Source: Progne subis subis
Lineage: Eukaryota > Chordata > Aves > Passeriformes > Hirundinidae
Direction: 5' to 3'
Assembly (NCBI GenBank): GCA_022316685.1
Contig: JAKJHU010000016.1
Coordinates: 1,550,001-1,614,000, forward strand
DNA length: 64,000 nucleotides
Position numbers and translations under genes: made by a program. Numbering within the stretch: position 1 is the stretch's first letter; every line of letters begins with the position of its first letter. Positions 19,016 through 44,774 of this stretch are shown here, piece after piece. The notes beneath the pieces were generated by a model. It was not told the origin of the DNA, did no database searches, and saw only the letters and a list, made by a program, of their open reading frames with translations.

Positions 19016-20079
19016 TGGATGAGGAGGGAGAGAAAAGGTCAAGTGGGTCTGGGAAGGAGCAGGAAGCAGGTATGGAAGCTGCATGGAGCTGGGAGCAGGT
19101 AGGAGAAGGGGTGAGGGGTGAGGCTGCTGGCAGGGACCTGGGCTCTTGATGAAGGGTGAGAATCCCCATTTCTGTCCCAGCTCTTGCCCAGCCCAGACTC
19201 CCCTCATATGCTTACCTCTGGCTCAGGACCTGAAAACCAGCCCACACTGTGACCCATCCCCTAGGGCTAATTAGCATAGGCCTAAAGCTCATCAGACACT
19301 CCCAGCCCTACCCTGGCTCTGCAGCTCACAGCTGTCCCTGGCAGCCAGAACCTTGATAGCCTCAAAGGACAGACTCACCCAGCAGGACAGCTAATAAGGG
19401 TAGGATACGAGGGTGGCTTCTTCACACTAGGTAAGAAGCTACTAGAAGTTCCCTCCATGTCTGATAGAGCCAATGCCAGCCAATTCCAAGGCAGACCCAC
19501 CAATGACCAAGGCCAAACCCATCAGTGATGGTAGGTAGCACCTCAGGATAACATATTTAAAAAGGGGGTAAAAAAAACTTGTGCAACACCAGCAGCTAGG
19601 AAATAGAAGTGAGAATACAGGAGAGAAACAACACTGCAGGCCCCCAGGTCAGAGAAGAGGGAGTAGGAGGAGGAGGGGCACCAGGGCAGAGATTTCCCAG
19701 CAGTCCGTAGCAAAGACCATGGTGAGTCAAGAAGTGTCCCTGCAGCCCACAGAAGTCTGTGGAGCAGACAGACACCTGCAGCCTGTGGGTGTGCCTGAAG
19801 GAGGCTTTGACTCTGTGGGAAGCCCATGCTGGAACAGGCAAGAGTGTAAAGTGTCTTCCCCTAAGCAGGAAGGTGTGACACTTTCCACAACCCCTATTCC
19901 CCTATTTGCTCTGCTCTGTGTTTTTGAGAATCTTATATTTGCTACCTTTGAAAACATAAAACCCAAACTGAAATTAATTAGAACAAGTTATTTCAGACAT
20001 ATTTTACATAATAAAACATGTTTGTCCCTAACAACATTTTGTGTCATTTTTCCTATAAGAGAAATTAAGTCATAATCTT
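19016..20079. other. Flank of the ITPRIPL1-like fragment with repeat-like tract
   Basis: Bases 19016-19560 are probably the intron that preceded the ITPRIPL1-like exon (minus strand). Bases about 19575-19850 (gaggaggaggggcaccagg ... accatggtgagtcaag ... ctgcagcctgtggg) resemble an avian repeat that I associate with endogenous retroviral internal sequence, but I cannot name it. The 164-codon plus-strand frame at 19581-20075 crosses this repeat-like tract and resembles no known protein. Confidence 0.4.
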
Positions 20080-20635
20080 GGTTTCATTGGAAGCAAACAA
20101 CCTGAGCCTTCTCTTCTCCAGACTGGACAGTCCCAGCTCTCTCAACTACTCCTTAAAAGATAGATGTTCCAGTCCCATCATCATCTCAACAGCCCTTAGC
20201 TGGTCTCTCTCTGGTACATCATGTCTCTCTTGTACTGAAGAGCTCAGAGCTGGACACCAGCACTCCAGGTGTGACCTCACCAGCACTGAATAAAAAGATG
20301 CTCACAACTGGCAGTATTCTTCTTCTACAACTGGCAATATTCCTCTAAGGCAGCCCAGGACACCATTTGCTTTCCTTGCTGCTACACTGGACAATTTGGT
20401 GTCCACCAGGATCTCCATGTCCTTTTCTGCCAAGCTGCTTTCCAGCTAGTCTTTGCTGATGCTTAGGGCTGTTCCTCCCCATAGGCCAGGCTTTGTGCTT
20501 TCCCTTGGTGAACTTTTTTGGGGCTCCCCTTGGCTCATTTCTCCAGCCTGTTGAAGTCCTTCCTCATGGCAGCATGATCCACTGGAGTATCAGCCACTCC
20601 TCCTACTTTTGTGTCATCAGCAACTCATTAGTTGG
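20080..20635 (-). mobile_element. CR1 LINE, minus orientation
   Basis: The plus strand shows the reverse complement of the CR1 3' half. It includes cttctcttctccagactgga near the left, then gagctggacaccagcactcc, gtccaccaggatctccatgt, and atcagccactcctcctact at the right. It lies opposite in orientation to the CR1 copies on both sides. Several small gaps are present. No intact frame. Confidence 0.85.
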
Positions 20636-21060
20636 CTTTTGTAAAGGCACAAAAAAGTGTGATATAACTGATTAAACAAAGCAAAATAGAACCACTAACC
20701 AACCAACCACAAATTGCAATAATGTTTCACCATTAAAAAAATCATTAAACATTTGCTAACACTTTTTTTTTTTTTTTTTTTTTAGAACTTTGTTTTTAAA
20801 TACAGTATCCACTCAACTTATAAAACTATTAACTTCTCCAATTCAAGCATGTGGGAAAGGAACCATAGGATCTTGGTTTTGCCAGTAGTCTATGCTCACA
20901 AAAAAAAGTCTGGCACGGAGGAAAAAGAGGCAACACCAAACAAAAACGGCTGGTTAACAAGATTTAAAAATGCATAGCCTTATTAAGACATTAACAAGAC
21001 AAAGAGCTCTTTATAGGGGTGGGTAGCATGGGGGATGTTGTTCAAAGTCCATTTGCATTA
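20636..21060. other. Unassigned repeat-like stretch with T-tract
   Basis: A T-run at 20763-20783 is flanked by A+T-rich sequence ending near tgcatagccttattaagac. Its style is like that of LTR 3' ends in minus orientation, but I found no target duplication, so it stays unassigned. Confidence 0.35.
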
Positions 21061-21375
21061 GCAGGTTTCACAAATTTCTTCTGGGACAAATTAGAGAGTT
21101 GGCCAATCACCAACAGTAGTGACTTTAACAAGGGCAAGTTCTGGGTTCTACACATGGGATGGGGCTACCTTGGGCATACATACAGACTGGGACTGAGAGG
21201 CTGGAAAGCAATGCCACAGAAAGGGACCTAGGGATCCTAGACAGAATGTTGAGTCATCAGTGCCCTGGCAGCCAGGAGGGCCAACTGTGTCCTGGGGTGT
21301 ATCGGTATCACAAGTCAGGTAAGGGAGGGGATTGTCCTGCTCTGCTCTGCACTAGGGTAGCCTCACCTTGAGTCC
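21061..21375 (+). mobile_element. CR1 LINE, left half (split by a second LTR)
   Basis: The text follows the CR1 consensus through ttaacaagggcaagttctgg, gaaagggacctagggatcct and gtgccctggcagccaggagg to cctcaccttgagtcc, where it breaks. The next consensus words (tgtgtgcagttttgggtgcc) appear only at 22104, so a 0.7-kb insertion separates the halves. Confidence 0.85.
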
Positions 21376-22098
21376 GGTTGTCCACAAAAAATGTATTTAT
21401 TACCTGGTGTGCAACAAGCCAGTAATTACACACTTGAGACATTATTTATTTCAAAATGGCACAAGCCTGGGTGCCTGGTGGAATTCCAAAAATCAAGCAC
21501 ACAGACTACCAAAACTTTTTAGAATTTATATGTTTTAGCAAATAAAGGAATTAGTGTTCATTGGCTAATAGTTACATAGTTTTCTTATTAATTCATATTC
21601 TACTATTGACTGTCAATCTCTTGCTTCTTATGCTAATTAGTCCATAGGGCCAATCTTTCTCTTCTTTTGGGTCAGTGGTCTCTGGGTTGGAGGTTGCAGA
21701 TCTCCCCCTGCCAGAATTACCTTTCACTCATTTGCAGTTGATTTCAGCACAATTACTGAGTTGACTTTATTAGTTTTTACCTTATCTTGAGAGTTCTACC
21801 ACATGTCTCTGTAGGTCATAAATTCTGCATTCTTTGTGTCCAGTATCAATCGTCATCCTTTTTCCCAAGCTTTGTTAACCTCCCCCTTGGTCTCAGATCA
21901 TTGAAGCCGTAAACTTTAAACAAGGTAATTCTACAAACAAGTAATTTGTTCTTCTAGATATCATAGCTATCACTTGGAGCTTGCTTGTTAGCTGCTCTTT
22001 CACAAGTTAAACCTCCCTTCTTGATTTGAAAGTATACGAAGATCAACCATGAAAGAACATCCTTAGAAAAATTTTTACAGAATACACATTTTGCACCA
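21376..22098 (-). mobile_element. Solo LTR-like element inserted in CR1, minus orientation
   Basis: This 723-bp insertion splits a CR1 and is flanked by the 5-bp duplication AGTCC (21371-21375 and 22099-22103). Read on the minus strand it begins TGGTGC, has a TATA-like aacatataaattc in its second half, polyadenylation signals (gaaataaataatg and taataaataca) close to the end, and ends ...gtggacaacc, where CA would be expected. This layout (promoter, polyA signal, TG start, 5-bp duplication) fits a solo LTR of an avian endogenous retrovirus. No coding part remains. Confidence 0.7.
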
Positions 22099-22575
22099 AG
22101 TCCTGTGTGCAGTTTTGGGTGCCACAATACAGAAATGTCATGAAGGTATCATAGAGGGTCCAAAGGCAGGCAGGGAGGATGGTGAAGGGACTGAGGAACC
22201 TGCATGAGGAGCAGCTGAAGTCACCTTTTCTGTTCAGCTTGGAGGACACTGAGGGGAGACCTCACTGCAGTTTACAATTTCCTCATGAGGGAAAGTGCAA
22301 GGTCGTGTACTAATCTCTTCTCTATCGCGCCCAGTCACAGGACTCGAGAGAATGGCCTGAAGCTGTGTCAGAAGAGATTCAGGTTGGATATTAGGAAAAG
22401 GTTTTCCAACGAGGCACTGGAACGGACTCTTCCGGGAAGCAGTGACAACACCAAGCCTAACAAGAGTACGAGAAGCATAAGAGCAGTACACTCAGGCACA
22501 TGGTGTAACTTTTGGCGTGCCCCGTGCAAGAGCTGCCGATGACTCTCGCGGGTCCCTTCCGACTCGGCCTATTCC
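22099..22575 (+). mobile_element. CR1 LINE, right half reaching the PPP1R42 CpG island
   Basis: It continues the copy broken at 21375: gtgtgcagttttgggtgcca, then ggaggatggtgaagggactg, gcctgaagctgtgtcagaag, aggttggatattaggaaaag and a closing gactctcgcgggtcccttc. The last ~60 bases run straight into the CpG island of PPP1R42, so a CR1 tail lies at the edge of that promoter. Confidence 0.85.
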
Positions 22576-22975
22576 CCTCGCCCTCCCAACATGGCCGCCA
22601 GCGCGCCCGGCCCGGGCGAAGCCGCGCGGGGATCGTTGCTGCGCGTTCGCAAAATAGCCCCGCCCCTGCTCTCTTCTCTCGGCGCTGATTGGTCCGAGGC
22701 GCGCGCCGCAGCCGGTAGCGGTCAGCGCCCCGCCCCTCGGCGGTTGGCGTGCGGTTGCCGCGGCAACCGGGGGCCGGCGGTGCGCGCGGGCCGGGAGCTG
22801 AGGGGAGAGCGGGGCCGGGCAGGAGGCGCTTCCTCCCGGGAGAGCGCCTGGAGAGGATCCCGGCCCGTGCCCGCCATCAGAGCCGCCTTCCCGCCGGCCG
22901 TGCTGGGAGGCGGCTGGTGGCGGGGCCACGGGAAGGGAAGGGCGGTGTGAAATCGCGCGGCCGTAGGTAGGAAGG
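22560..22975 (+). promoter_or_regulatory. PPP1R42: PPP1R42 promoter CpG island and first non-coding exon
   Basis: About 400 bases are strongly GC- and CpG-rich against an A+T-rich background. An inverted CCAAT box (GATTGG) lies near 22688. A perfect 18-bp palindrome at 22752-22769 contains GTTGCC-GC-GGCAAC, the RFX X-box. A GTAGGA splice donor near 22966 could end an untranslated first exon that joins the acceptor before 24130. Transcript ends are not visible, so the exact start is inferred. Confidence 0.7.
22754..22767. promoter_or_regulatory. Palindromic RFX X-box
   Basis: GTTGCCGCGGCAAC has both half-sites of the X-box (GTTGCC and GGCAAC) with a 2-base spacer, and the palindrome extends to 18 bp. 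RFX factors binding such sites drive ciliary and spermatid genes, which fits the reported basal-body and testis role of PPP1R42. Binding itself is inferred. Confidence 0.6.
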
Positions 22976-23187
22976 AGCTGGGGGACCGAGGGAGGGAGAC
23001 CTGCCCGGCTTTCCCTCGCTTATTCGGCTGGGTTTGGAAGAAGGTCTGAGAAAGGGCCCTGAAAGGTGTTTCTATGTAAAAAGCAAGACACACAGTAGAA
23101 AAACAGGCACTCACAATGTGCTTTCATCTCTCCTTCATCCCCACCTTTTAAAAGTTTAACGCAAATCCCGTATGGATAAAGAAGAGC

Positions 23188-23238
<51 letters not shown>

Positions 23239-24130
23239 AAGAAAGGAAGTTTCTTCTGCCTTTACCTCGATCTTGGCTTTTCTTCAGTTTCTCCTAATTG
23301 TAATGCTGGCAGGGAGGATTCTCTGTGCGAGGCTCAGCACTGGATGCTTTTTGCTGTCTCCTCAGTTGTTCTGATACACTGATGTGGTGCTTTTGTATAA
23401 GCTATAATACATAATATGCATTGCTATATGTACTGGCTAAATAGTACTCAGACTTTCTATTCTGAGTCATTAAGTTATATCTGTTAGGGTGTCTGTATCC
23501 CCAGACAGTTTATGCCTCCCGTTCAATACTAGCTGCTTGCCTTCATCCCTCTCCCCCATTCCATCATTTATAAGCTCACTTATATGAGCCAGAGTTTGGG
23601 AAAAAAGTTGCTATTGTTGTGAGAACCTCTATAATATGCCTTAATGGGAAAAACTCACAGTTTTTGACTGTGCAGAGCATGCAGTTGTGTACATGATGAA
23701 AGTGCTGTGCAGATGTATAAAGAGTCCTGTAGATTACAATCACTTCTCACAGCCTGTAAAACCTGTTATGGAGTGTCCTGTATTTTCAAATTTATAATCA
23801 GGTTATGAGCTTCCATTAACTAGCTACTATGTGTGAGAACTGTGCCTGCTGTGGAGCATTGTGCTCATATTTCTGTATGTAAAACTAGGATATAATATTC
23901 TTAAGCAAACTGAATCAACAAATCAAATAGAAAAATTATTTTGAATATTTATTAATGCGCCAAAAACTTGATAAAATGTCAGCAATAAAAGGGATAGGTT
24001 TTTATATGCAACATAGCGCTGTAAATGAAAAGGGCATTGTTGAGAATATGTAAGATTTGAAGTACACACGCAACTTTTGTTGAAGATCGGGGATACAAGT
24101 AGTATAACATTTTCTTTTTTGTTTTTAAGG
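22976..24130 (+). other. PPP1R42 first intron with a 43-base T-run
   Basis: The intron is A+T-rich and contains an uninterrupted T-run at 23192-23234. No exon or RNA gene was recognised. It ends in a tttttaag acceptor just before the coding first exon. Confidence 0.5.
23192..23234. repeat. 43-base T homopolymer
   Basis: This is the longest of several T- or A-runs in the window, lying in the first intron of PPP1R42. It is not the tail of a recognisable retrocopy: the sequence on either side shows no CR1 or SINE words. Confidence 0.95.
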
Positions 24131-24187
24131 CATTCTATAATATTACTTAGGAGAGCACGTGGAATACACTGTTAAAAGAGTCAGTAG

Positions 24188-37640
<13,453 letters not shown>

Positions 37641-40600
37641 TACTGTTAGTACTACTATAGTAGTACACTATAATTTTCCAGTGAATAATACAGGCTTCTG
37701 AAATTTAGAGGGACACAGGCTAATGCTCATGCCATATAAATATGTTTGGGGTATTTTATATTCTTTTGTAAGATGGGTTTGTCTACATGCTCAGTGTTCT
37801 GTCAGCTTGCATGTCATCTCTATTAGCATCGTGTCTTTTGGGCCAGACTGAGTAAAACTGCTTTTCATTTACCATTCCCCTTAATCCTAAAAAAGGATGG
37901 AACACACATGTACAACATCTTTCTCCTGTAAGACCTTCTGCCATTCCCTTTAAGACAAAGCATTCTGATTCTGCTTTACAATGGTAAAAAGCTGTGCAAT
38001 CGTTGAGCTTCTTGGCTTGGCAAATATTTTCATAGTATTATAAATGTGGAATATAATCATGGCTCTGTTGAAATCCCTTTTGACCCTAGAAAGGCAAAAA
38101 GAGCATCTCCCACATTTGATTGAAATAAAATACATATATTTTTATTAATTTACATTTGTAAATTAAACAATTTAAGTTATTTTTTACTGTTAGTCTAGAA
38201 GACTTTAGTTTGATTTCACAGAAAGGTTAGAAGAAACTGCAGTCAGATGACGTGCATTTAATATTTTCTAAAAACTTGTAAGTGGGACTTAGATGCTGAA
38301 GGTTGCTGTACCTTACAATTTCATGTGTAATCACTGATCCTGAGATGTATTCTAATCTTGTTAGTAGAGGAATTCCATAGAAACCAAAGAGTCTTGGGAG
38401 TCAAAAGTTTGTGAATTCTTTAGAACATTTACTGGGAAACCTCAAAGAATAGAAATATTCATTCTCAGATGATATGCAGATATGAAAAAATGACAAATCA
38501 TAGTATTCCCTTGCCAGATCCACTAATTAGGGATATACATGAATGTGCCCACAAGTAAAGGAAGGAAATTTTTTCAAACTGAACAAATACCTGTATTGTT
38601 TAATTGAAATTCAGTATCGGACCAAAGAAATTAGTGGGTTTTAATCCTAACCTCTGTGTTAGTCAAATAAATTATTCCAACAGATGTTTCCTCTTCCCCT
38701 ATACATACTAGGTGATGTTTGACCTTGGCAACTGAAAAACAGGCATCAAATACCTTTTTAACCTACATCTAAGATCCACTGAGGATTGCATGCAGCTTGA
38801 ACAATGAAAAAAGCCACCTATTACTAGATTACTGAAATATGTCATTAATCTTTCCTTTTTGATGATATAAAAACAATAGCAATTTTATATTGAATTTTAA
38901 GTTAGTTTTGGACATGCAGAGAAAATTATGGATATTGGCAGGAAGTAATTAAAAGAAACCAAATCACTTAACTATTTTAAAGATACCTAATACCTTCCAA
39001 TGGTATTCCAATGGGATACATCATTATTAATGTTCCCTGAGTAGAGAAGTTGTTGAAATTTTGACGTTGTAAACTTCATCTGTAACCAGCAGTTTCTGCC
39101 CACATTGCCTTATTCACGGAATTAAATATTGTGGTAGGTATTTGTAACAATTCAGAATGTGGTGGGAAAGTCACCTTTTGTCTCTCCGTCGTATGTTATG
39201 GGATTAGCAATATGGAAATATCTTTAAATTATACAGTCAGCATGTAATAAATACTCTGGATTGTGCCAACTAATTATAAGCCACTCTGCTGCCACCATGC
39301 ATATACAGATATCCACATATCATCTATATTTCAAGTTCTAGTCCAAAAGGAAGGAACTTGCAGTGAACAATGTTAGCTCTCCCTCTTCTCAGACAGATAC
39401 TTGTATGAACATGTATTTAATTAGTTAAATATTTATAAATGCCCTGAGTCGTAGTGATTACTGTGGTCTGAAATCTACACAGGACAATGTACATTTGATA
39501 ACAGGTAGGAATGTGCATGTTCTGCATGTATACTGGGCTTTTGTTCATATGAATCTAACTAGCATTATAATAAATTGAATTATTAAGGCCTATTATATGA
39601 CAGATTTTTTGGGAGAAATTATACTGAGATATAATGATATATATACCCAAAACATAAGTTTTGCAATCATACACTTCATGTTACAGAATACAGTTCTCTT
39701 ATTTGAGAGGGAGGTGGGGAAATACGTTACCTCTGGGTGACATAATTCTTGTTCACTTACTGAATATCAATTTCAGCAAACATCTGAAAACTGGAAAATA
39801 AAAGATATCCTCAGTCTTAGCTGCAGGAGAAGAGAAACACAGATTTAAGATAGAAAGCAGTGCAGTTTTAGCTGTGCACCCTCAAGTTGGCTTTAGCAGC
39901 TGAAGAGCTTACAAGCACTCCAAATGTATTCAGAATTAGGTGCATTAAATACTTAGAGATACCAGCTGGAGCACTTTGCCAGAGCTGAGAGCATGGTTAG
40001 AACAGACATGGAGTGCCTTTTCCAGCAGCCTGTCTCACTGCCTTTCCTTGGTGAAGGTGTTGAAGGAAAAATGTAAACATCTTCTTAGTGAGGTCCAGAA
40101 GGTATCAATCAGCATTTAGTGCTGAAGGCTGTGGAAGAGAAATGTAAGGAATTTACTTGCCGTTGAATTATTCAGCCATGACATAGGATGTGAAAGGAGT
40201 TACCACAATGCTAGATAAAGTGTAAGGATAAAGAGATAAAGTGAAGTTCTGAAATTAAATAGAGTTGCTGAAGCAGAGCCATTTGAATGAAGGTCATGTA
40301 TTAGCAGTTTCTGGTTACTGTGGCCCATGTAAGGTCTCAGCAGACAATTCAGCCAATTTTAGTGGTTGGTTCCTTTTTTTGTGTGTGTGTGTTTGTGTGT
40401 GTGTGGAGAATATGCACTACCTGTAAAGGCAAGTGTAAGTACTTTTGCAGAGACATAATCAATATTACAGTAATCTGCACCCTAGTGATATTTTTGGTAT
40501 CCATGCTTACAGCCTTGCTGAATATGGTGCTGGATGATTATCCTCATGATCATTCATACTTTGTTCAGAAGGAAAAATATAACTGTCACCACAAACATAC

Positions 40601-43600
40601 AAGACACAAACAATGGCATTGTTTTCTGTCTAAACATCTTTCAGTAGTGGTAATGAAAAAAAAACAAGAAGAAGAAGGTCTACTATATGCCAGATCTGTA
40701 GTACTTAACTCTGCCACATCATCCAGTGTCCTAAAGGCAGTGATAAAAGGAATCCCTTTTTGCCAATGCCCTGCCTCCCCACTGCGGTTCTCTGTGCTGC
40801 TGCCTGTGCCCAAAGCTGAGAAGGAGTAAGGAACTAAACCACACTGGCAGAACACGTGCACTGATAGACCTCCTGTGCCCTTGAAAGGAGTAAATTCTTT
40901 TCAAACCACGGACAGAGAGCACATCTGCTGATGAGCAGATTTCTGGACTCCACGTACTCCTACATGTCTGGCTGACCAGCTAGAGCATAGACACATTCTT
41001 GATGGGCAATATGGCAGGAGCACATTTGCTTGCAGTAGTCTGCTCCATCTTCCAGGAGATAGGGGCTATTTCCTAGACATTTAGAAGAACAAATGGCACG
41101 TGTGAGTTGTCAGCCAGTAGGTGCTCAGCAACTTACCGGGACACATCTGGGGCTGCAGGCTGTCAGATGCTCTCAAGAACACTGGAACCCAGACTGTCTG
41201 AAATCTTTTGCATAAAACAGATGAATATTTAGATTGCTTCAGGCTGTAAGATCATTAAGTCCAACTGTAAGTCAGTAACATTTTAAACAGAATGCAGAAT
41301 GAGAGGGGACTACTTAGTGACTTTAGTGTGAGTTGCATCTTGTAACTGAGCCCTCAAAACTGTATCAGGAATTAAATACTATTTTAGGATGGTAAATAAA
41401 AAACCAACTCAGATCTTTGCCTATCTATTTTTCAGGTGTTACATGTTCACCCTAATACTTATTAGGTAAAATGAAACATTCAGTATGCAGTATTTTTTCC
41501 CTATCCTTAGATCTTTGTTGTCAGTACTTTTAGAGTACTGTTGAGATTAAACCTCAAAACTTCCTAACATTTTTGGTCTGCTGTATTAGCATTACACATT
41601 TTTTTATTGTGTAGCTGACGGACAAAATTACAAATATCACTTTAATAACACAAATATAAATCTAATTAGCAAACTTACAGAAGTAATGCTGTGGTTTTAG
41701 GTTTTTAAAATACATGACTGCATGGGAGTTTGAAAAAGTAATTTGAGGTTAAAATAAAGACTGCTGCTTGAATAGGAATATATAAATAAATTCCGTAATT
41801 TCAGTATAAGTCTGTTGAAGTCACTTCCAGTAATCTAATTTACTGCAATTATATAAACACTCTTTCAATATCTGCCTTCCTGTATCCGGTCACACATTGT
41901 ATAGGCACACTCCCCTCTCTGAAAAGTTGAAAGCAGCTGCTTTAACAAACCTGAGGTGAAAACAGAGACTGTGCCCTCATCTAGCAAGATGAGCTACAAC
42001 ATTTTGGAGGACAGCACTACAACCACTAATTCCTTAGTAGCAGCTATACCTCCTCAAATTCACTTCCAGCCCCTTGGGATGTATCCCATTCAGTTGCAAA
42101 GACTTGGATATGTCAGTTTTACCTTAGTGGTTCCTAAATCAGTCATCATCTACTGTTGGTAGAATTTCTCCCCACCAAAAACTGTTCCTAGGACCTAAAA
42201 GGTGTGAGACCAGGTCTTACCAGTAAAGATTCCAATGCTTTTAGAGCTTCCACAGTACTGGTGTGTCAGAAGTGCCAAAAGGGAAAAAAAAATCAGACAT
42301 CACTGCCCAAATACCTCCCTTTGGTAATGCTCTTACCATATTCAGAATATATGTAAACACACAGTGTTTGAGTCACTGATCTAAAGTTCATATTTGAACT
42401 TTGAATCCATAGCCAATTAAAAAATCATATTTTTTCTTAAATATCACATTAAAACCAGTGCAAGGTTTAAGTTAATTTAATGTTGTATTATTTCTTATAT
42501 ATGCAGGTATAAAGCAGTACACAGCCTTGCCTGTGATACAGCTTTAAAAGCCATACAGTTCAAAAGTTCTGAGATAGACAGGGGGGAAAAAACAGACAGA
42601 AAACTGTCAGTGTTCAAGATGTGCCCATTGATTTTTCAGGATGAGGATTCAGTTGTGATCTGTTAATATGGGATTGTATGTGACTGTATTCAGAGTGTAA
42701 GTGGTAAAAGTAAGTGCAACTGAAAGGCTCTCTTCCCTGTTCTACTTAGGAGTTTTTATTTCAGTGTAGTGTGCAAAGTAGCTATCCTGATTAACAGAGC
42801 TCCGAGGCAAAATTATTAATTATGTGAACCTGATTATTTACACTCACAAAATTAGAAATGCTTTATATCATAACTGAAAACAATACTTTTTACTTCGCTA
42901 GGAAAAAGAATACAAAAAAAAAACAGTGACAATTTATTGTAAGTCACTTGGCCTTGAAGAATTCTAGGAATTCACTGTTAAAAAAGTTGTATTTGAACCT
43001 TACCTCTTCAATCAAATAACACTGTAACCAGAGACTACAGAAATGACTGACTACATCTTTCTACTCTCTTAATTCTGAGCAGAATTAATTGCTGCCTCAA
43101 AACCAAGATAAATCCAAGCCAGCTATGAAATTATCCATGTAATAGACTAATACTTTAAATCAAAAAGAGTTTTCAATCAATAAGCTCTTCCTTTCTTGGA
43201 AAGTTAATATGTTAGACTGTCATAATTAAAGATTTTTTTTTTTTCTCATCAACAGCATTTGATAACACTGCTTATAATTTTTGTTGAAATGTTGAGTGCT
43301 CGCAGGAAGTGTTAATGACCATGGGAGCAATAGGTTCTTTGATGTGGTTGTGACATGAAGATCTCACCTGTCTCCTCTGATCTCTCTGATGTAGGTTGAG
43401 GAGGAATCTGAAGTAACAGCAGAAGTAGTTTGAATTCTAAAAGCCAGAAGTTATGGGATGTGAAGATCTGGCCATTACTGATTTTCTTTTTCTCCCTCAA
43501 AGCTTACAAAGAAAGATACTGGTGTTTCTTTGAATATGTTATCTGTGTCTTTTTTTAATCCCAAAGCCTGATAAAGTGAAGTCGGTTGAACTTAATACTT

Positions 43601-43827
43601 CTAAGAACATTCAGAAAAATAAGGAGACTTTGTATTTATTTACCAGTAATGCTTTGTCTCAAAAGTATGTAAAAACGTCAGCACATGCTAGGCTAAATCA
43701 TTTGCCTAATTCTTAAACTTCCTCAAGACATGACCTGGTTTTAGTTAGTGCCTGACCTAGTAGCTGTTTCTTTCCTTATGTGATACTCAGCAATTGTCCA
43801 GAGGCGTGTTCACAGTAGGGCCATGGA
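37641..43827. other. Intergenic DNA between PPP1R42 and the next repeat cluster
   Basis: An 18-bp perfect palindrome (gtactactatagtagtac) lies at 37649-37666, nine bases past the PPP1R42 stop. A TG/TTTG microsatellite lies at about 40379-40405. A few bases near 41245-41275 (agatcattaagtccaactgt) look like the very end of a CR1 in minus orientation. Frames up to 169 codons (40320-40829) span the microsatellite and match nothing I recognise. Confidence 0.5.
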
Positions 43828-44160
43828 GTCATTAAGGTTGAAAAAGACTTCTAAGATCATGCAGTCCAACTGTAAACCTAACACTGTCATATTCACCACT
43901 AAACCATGTCCCCAAAACACTACATCTACACATTTTTTTAACAATTCCAGGGATGGTGATTCCATAATTCCCCTGTTCCAAGCCTATTCCACTGCTTGAC
44001 CACCCTTCCAACAAAGAATTTTTTCTCAACACCCAATCTAAACTTCCCCTGTGCAACTGCAGCCTATTTCCTCTTGTCCTGTCACTTGTTACCTCAGAGA
44101 AAAAAACAGCCCCCACGTGTCTACAACCTCCTTTCAAGCAGAAAGGAGCTATTAGCACAT
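43828..44160 (-). mobile_element. CR1 LINE, 3' end, minus orientation
   Basis: The plus strand reads as the reverse complement of a CR1 tail: ttgaaaaagacttctaagat, catgcagtccaactgtaaac, accattccagggatggtgat-like text, ccactgcttgaccacccttc and cttgtcctgtcacttgttac. The 3' end of the element is at the left. It is a short, decayed copy. Confidence 0.85.
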
Positions 44161-44774
44161 GATTTTTGAGATCTGTAGTCCTAAAAAATAATTTCCATCA
44201 TTTGGATTTTTCCAGGTTCTGGTGGATAATGTGGAACAGTTAGCACAGGAGGCATGAGAAGGTTAATGATGTCTATGCCAATTAATTTTTTGATTGGGAG
44301 TATCACTTATTAATTTAACTTGAAATTCTGTTTGTTTGGTTGCTTTGCACTAGTTTGAGTAATTAAATAAATGCTAGAGACTTCTGATATAGGAAAATTC
44401 CAATCCTACAAATAAGGAAAGGAAAGCCCAGATTACAAATTGCCCCTGGGAAAAGAACTTTCCTAATGCAGTTTCTCTGTGTGAATGGCAGGTCAGCACC
44501 TTGTGCTTGCAGCCCTCTCTGAAATAAGAAAGGAATTTTTCCTGAATAAGGAAATCAGGATCTGGCTTTTTGCATGGAATGTTTTGTGTATTTTGTTAAC
44601 ATTTATAAAGATAAAGATAATTCAGTACAGATGATTAAAATGCATTTAACTCCTGCCTGCATTCTCCCCTTGAATAACAAGATGTTCATCTTCGTTATAA
44701 AAAGCTAGGTTTCCAAAGCTAAGGTAGTAAATGAGTGGTACTGTAACGCTGAGGCGCCAGCGCTTCTGTTAAAG

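Noticed and set aside
22492..23114. Frames of 119-145 codons over the PPP1R42 CpG island
   Set aside because: They are stop-poor only because of GC content and overlap in opposite strands; one runs through the CR1 tail.
40320..40829. 169-codon frame in intergenic DNA
   Set aside because: It spans a TG microsatellite giving a FFCVCVFVCVW run, with no splice context, no recognised domain and an opposing minus frame.
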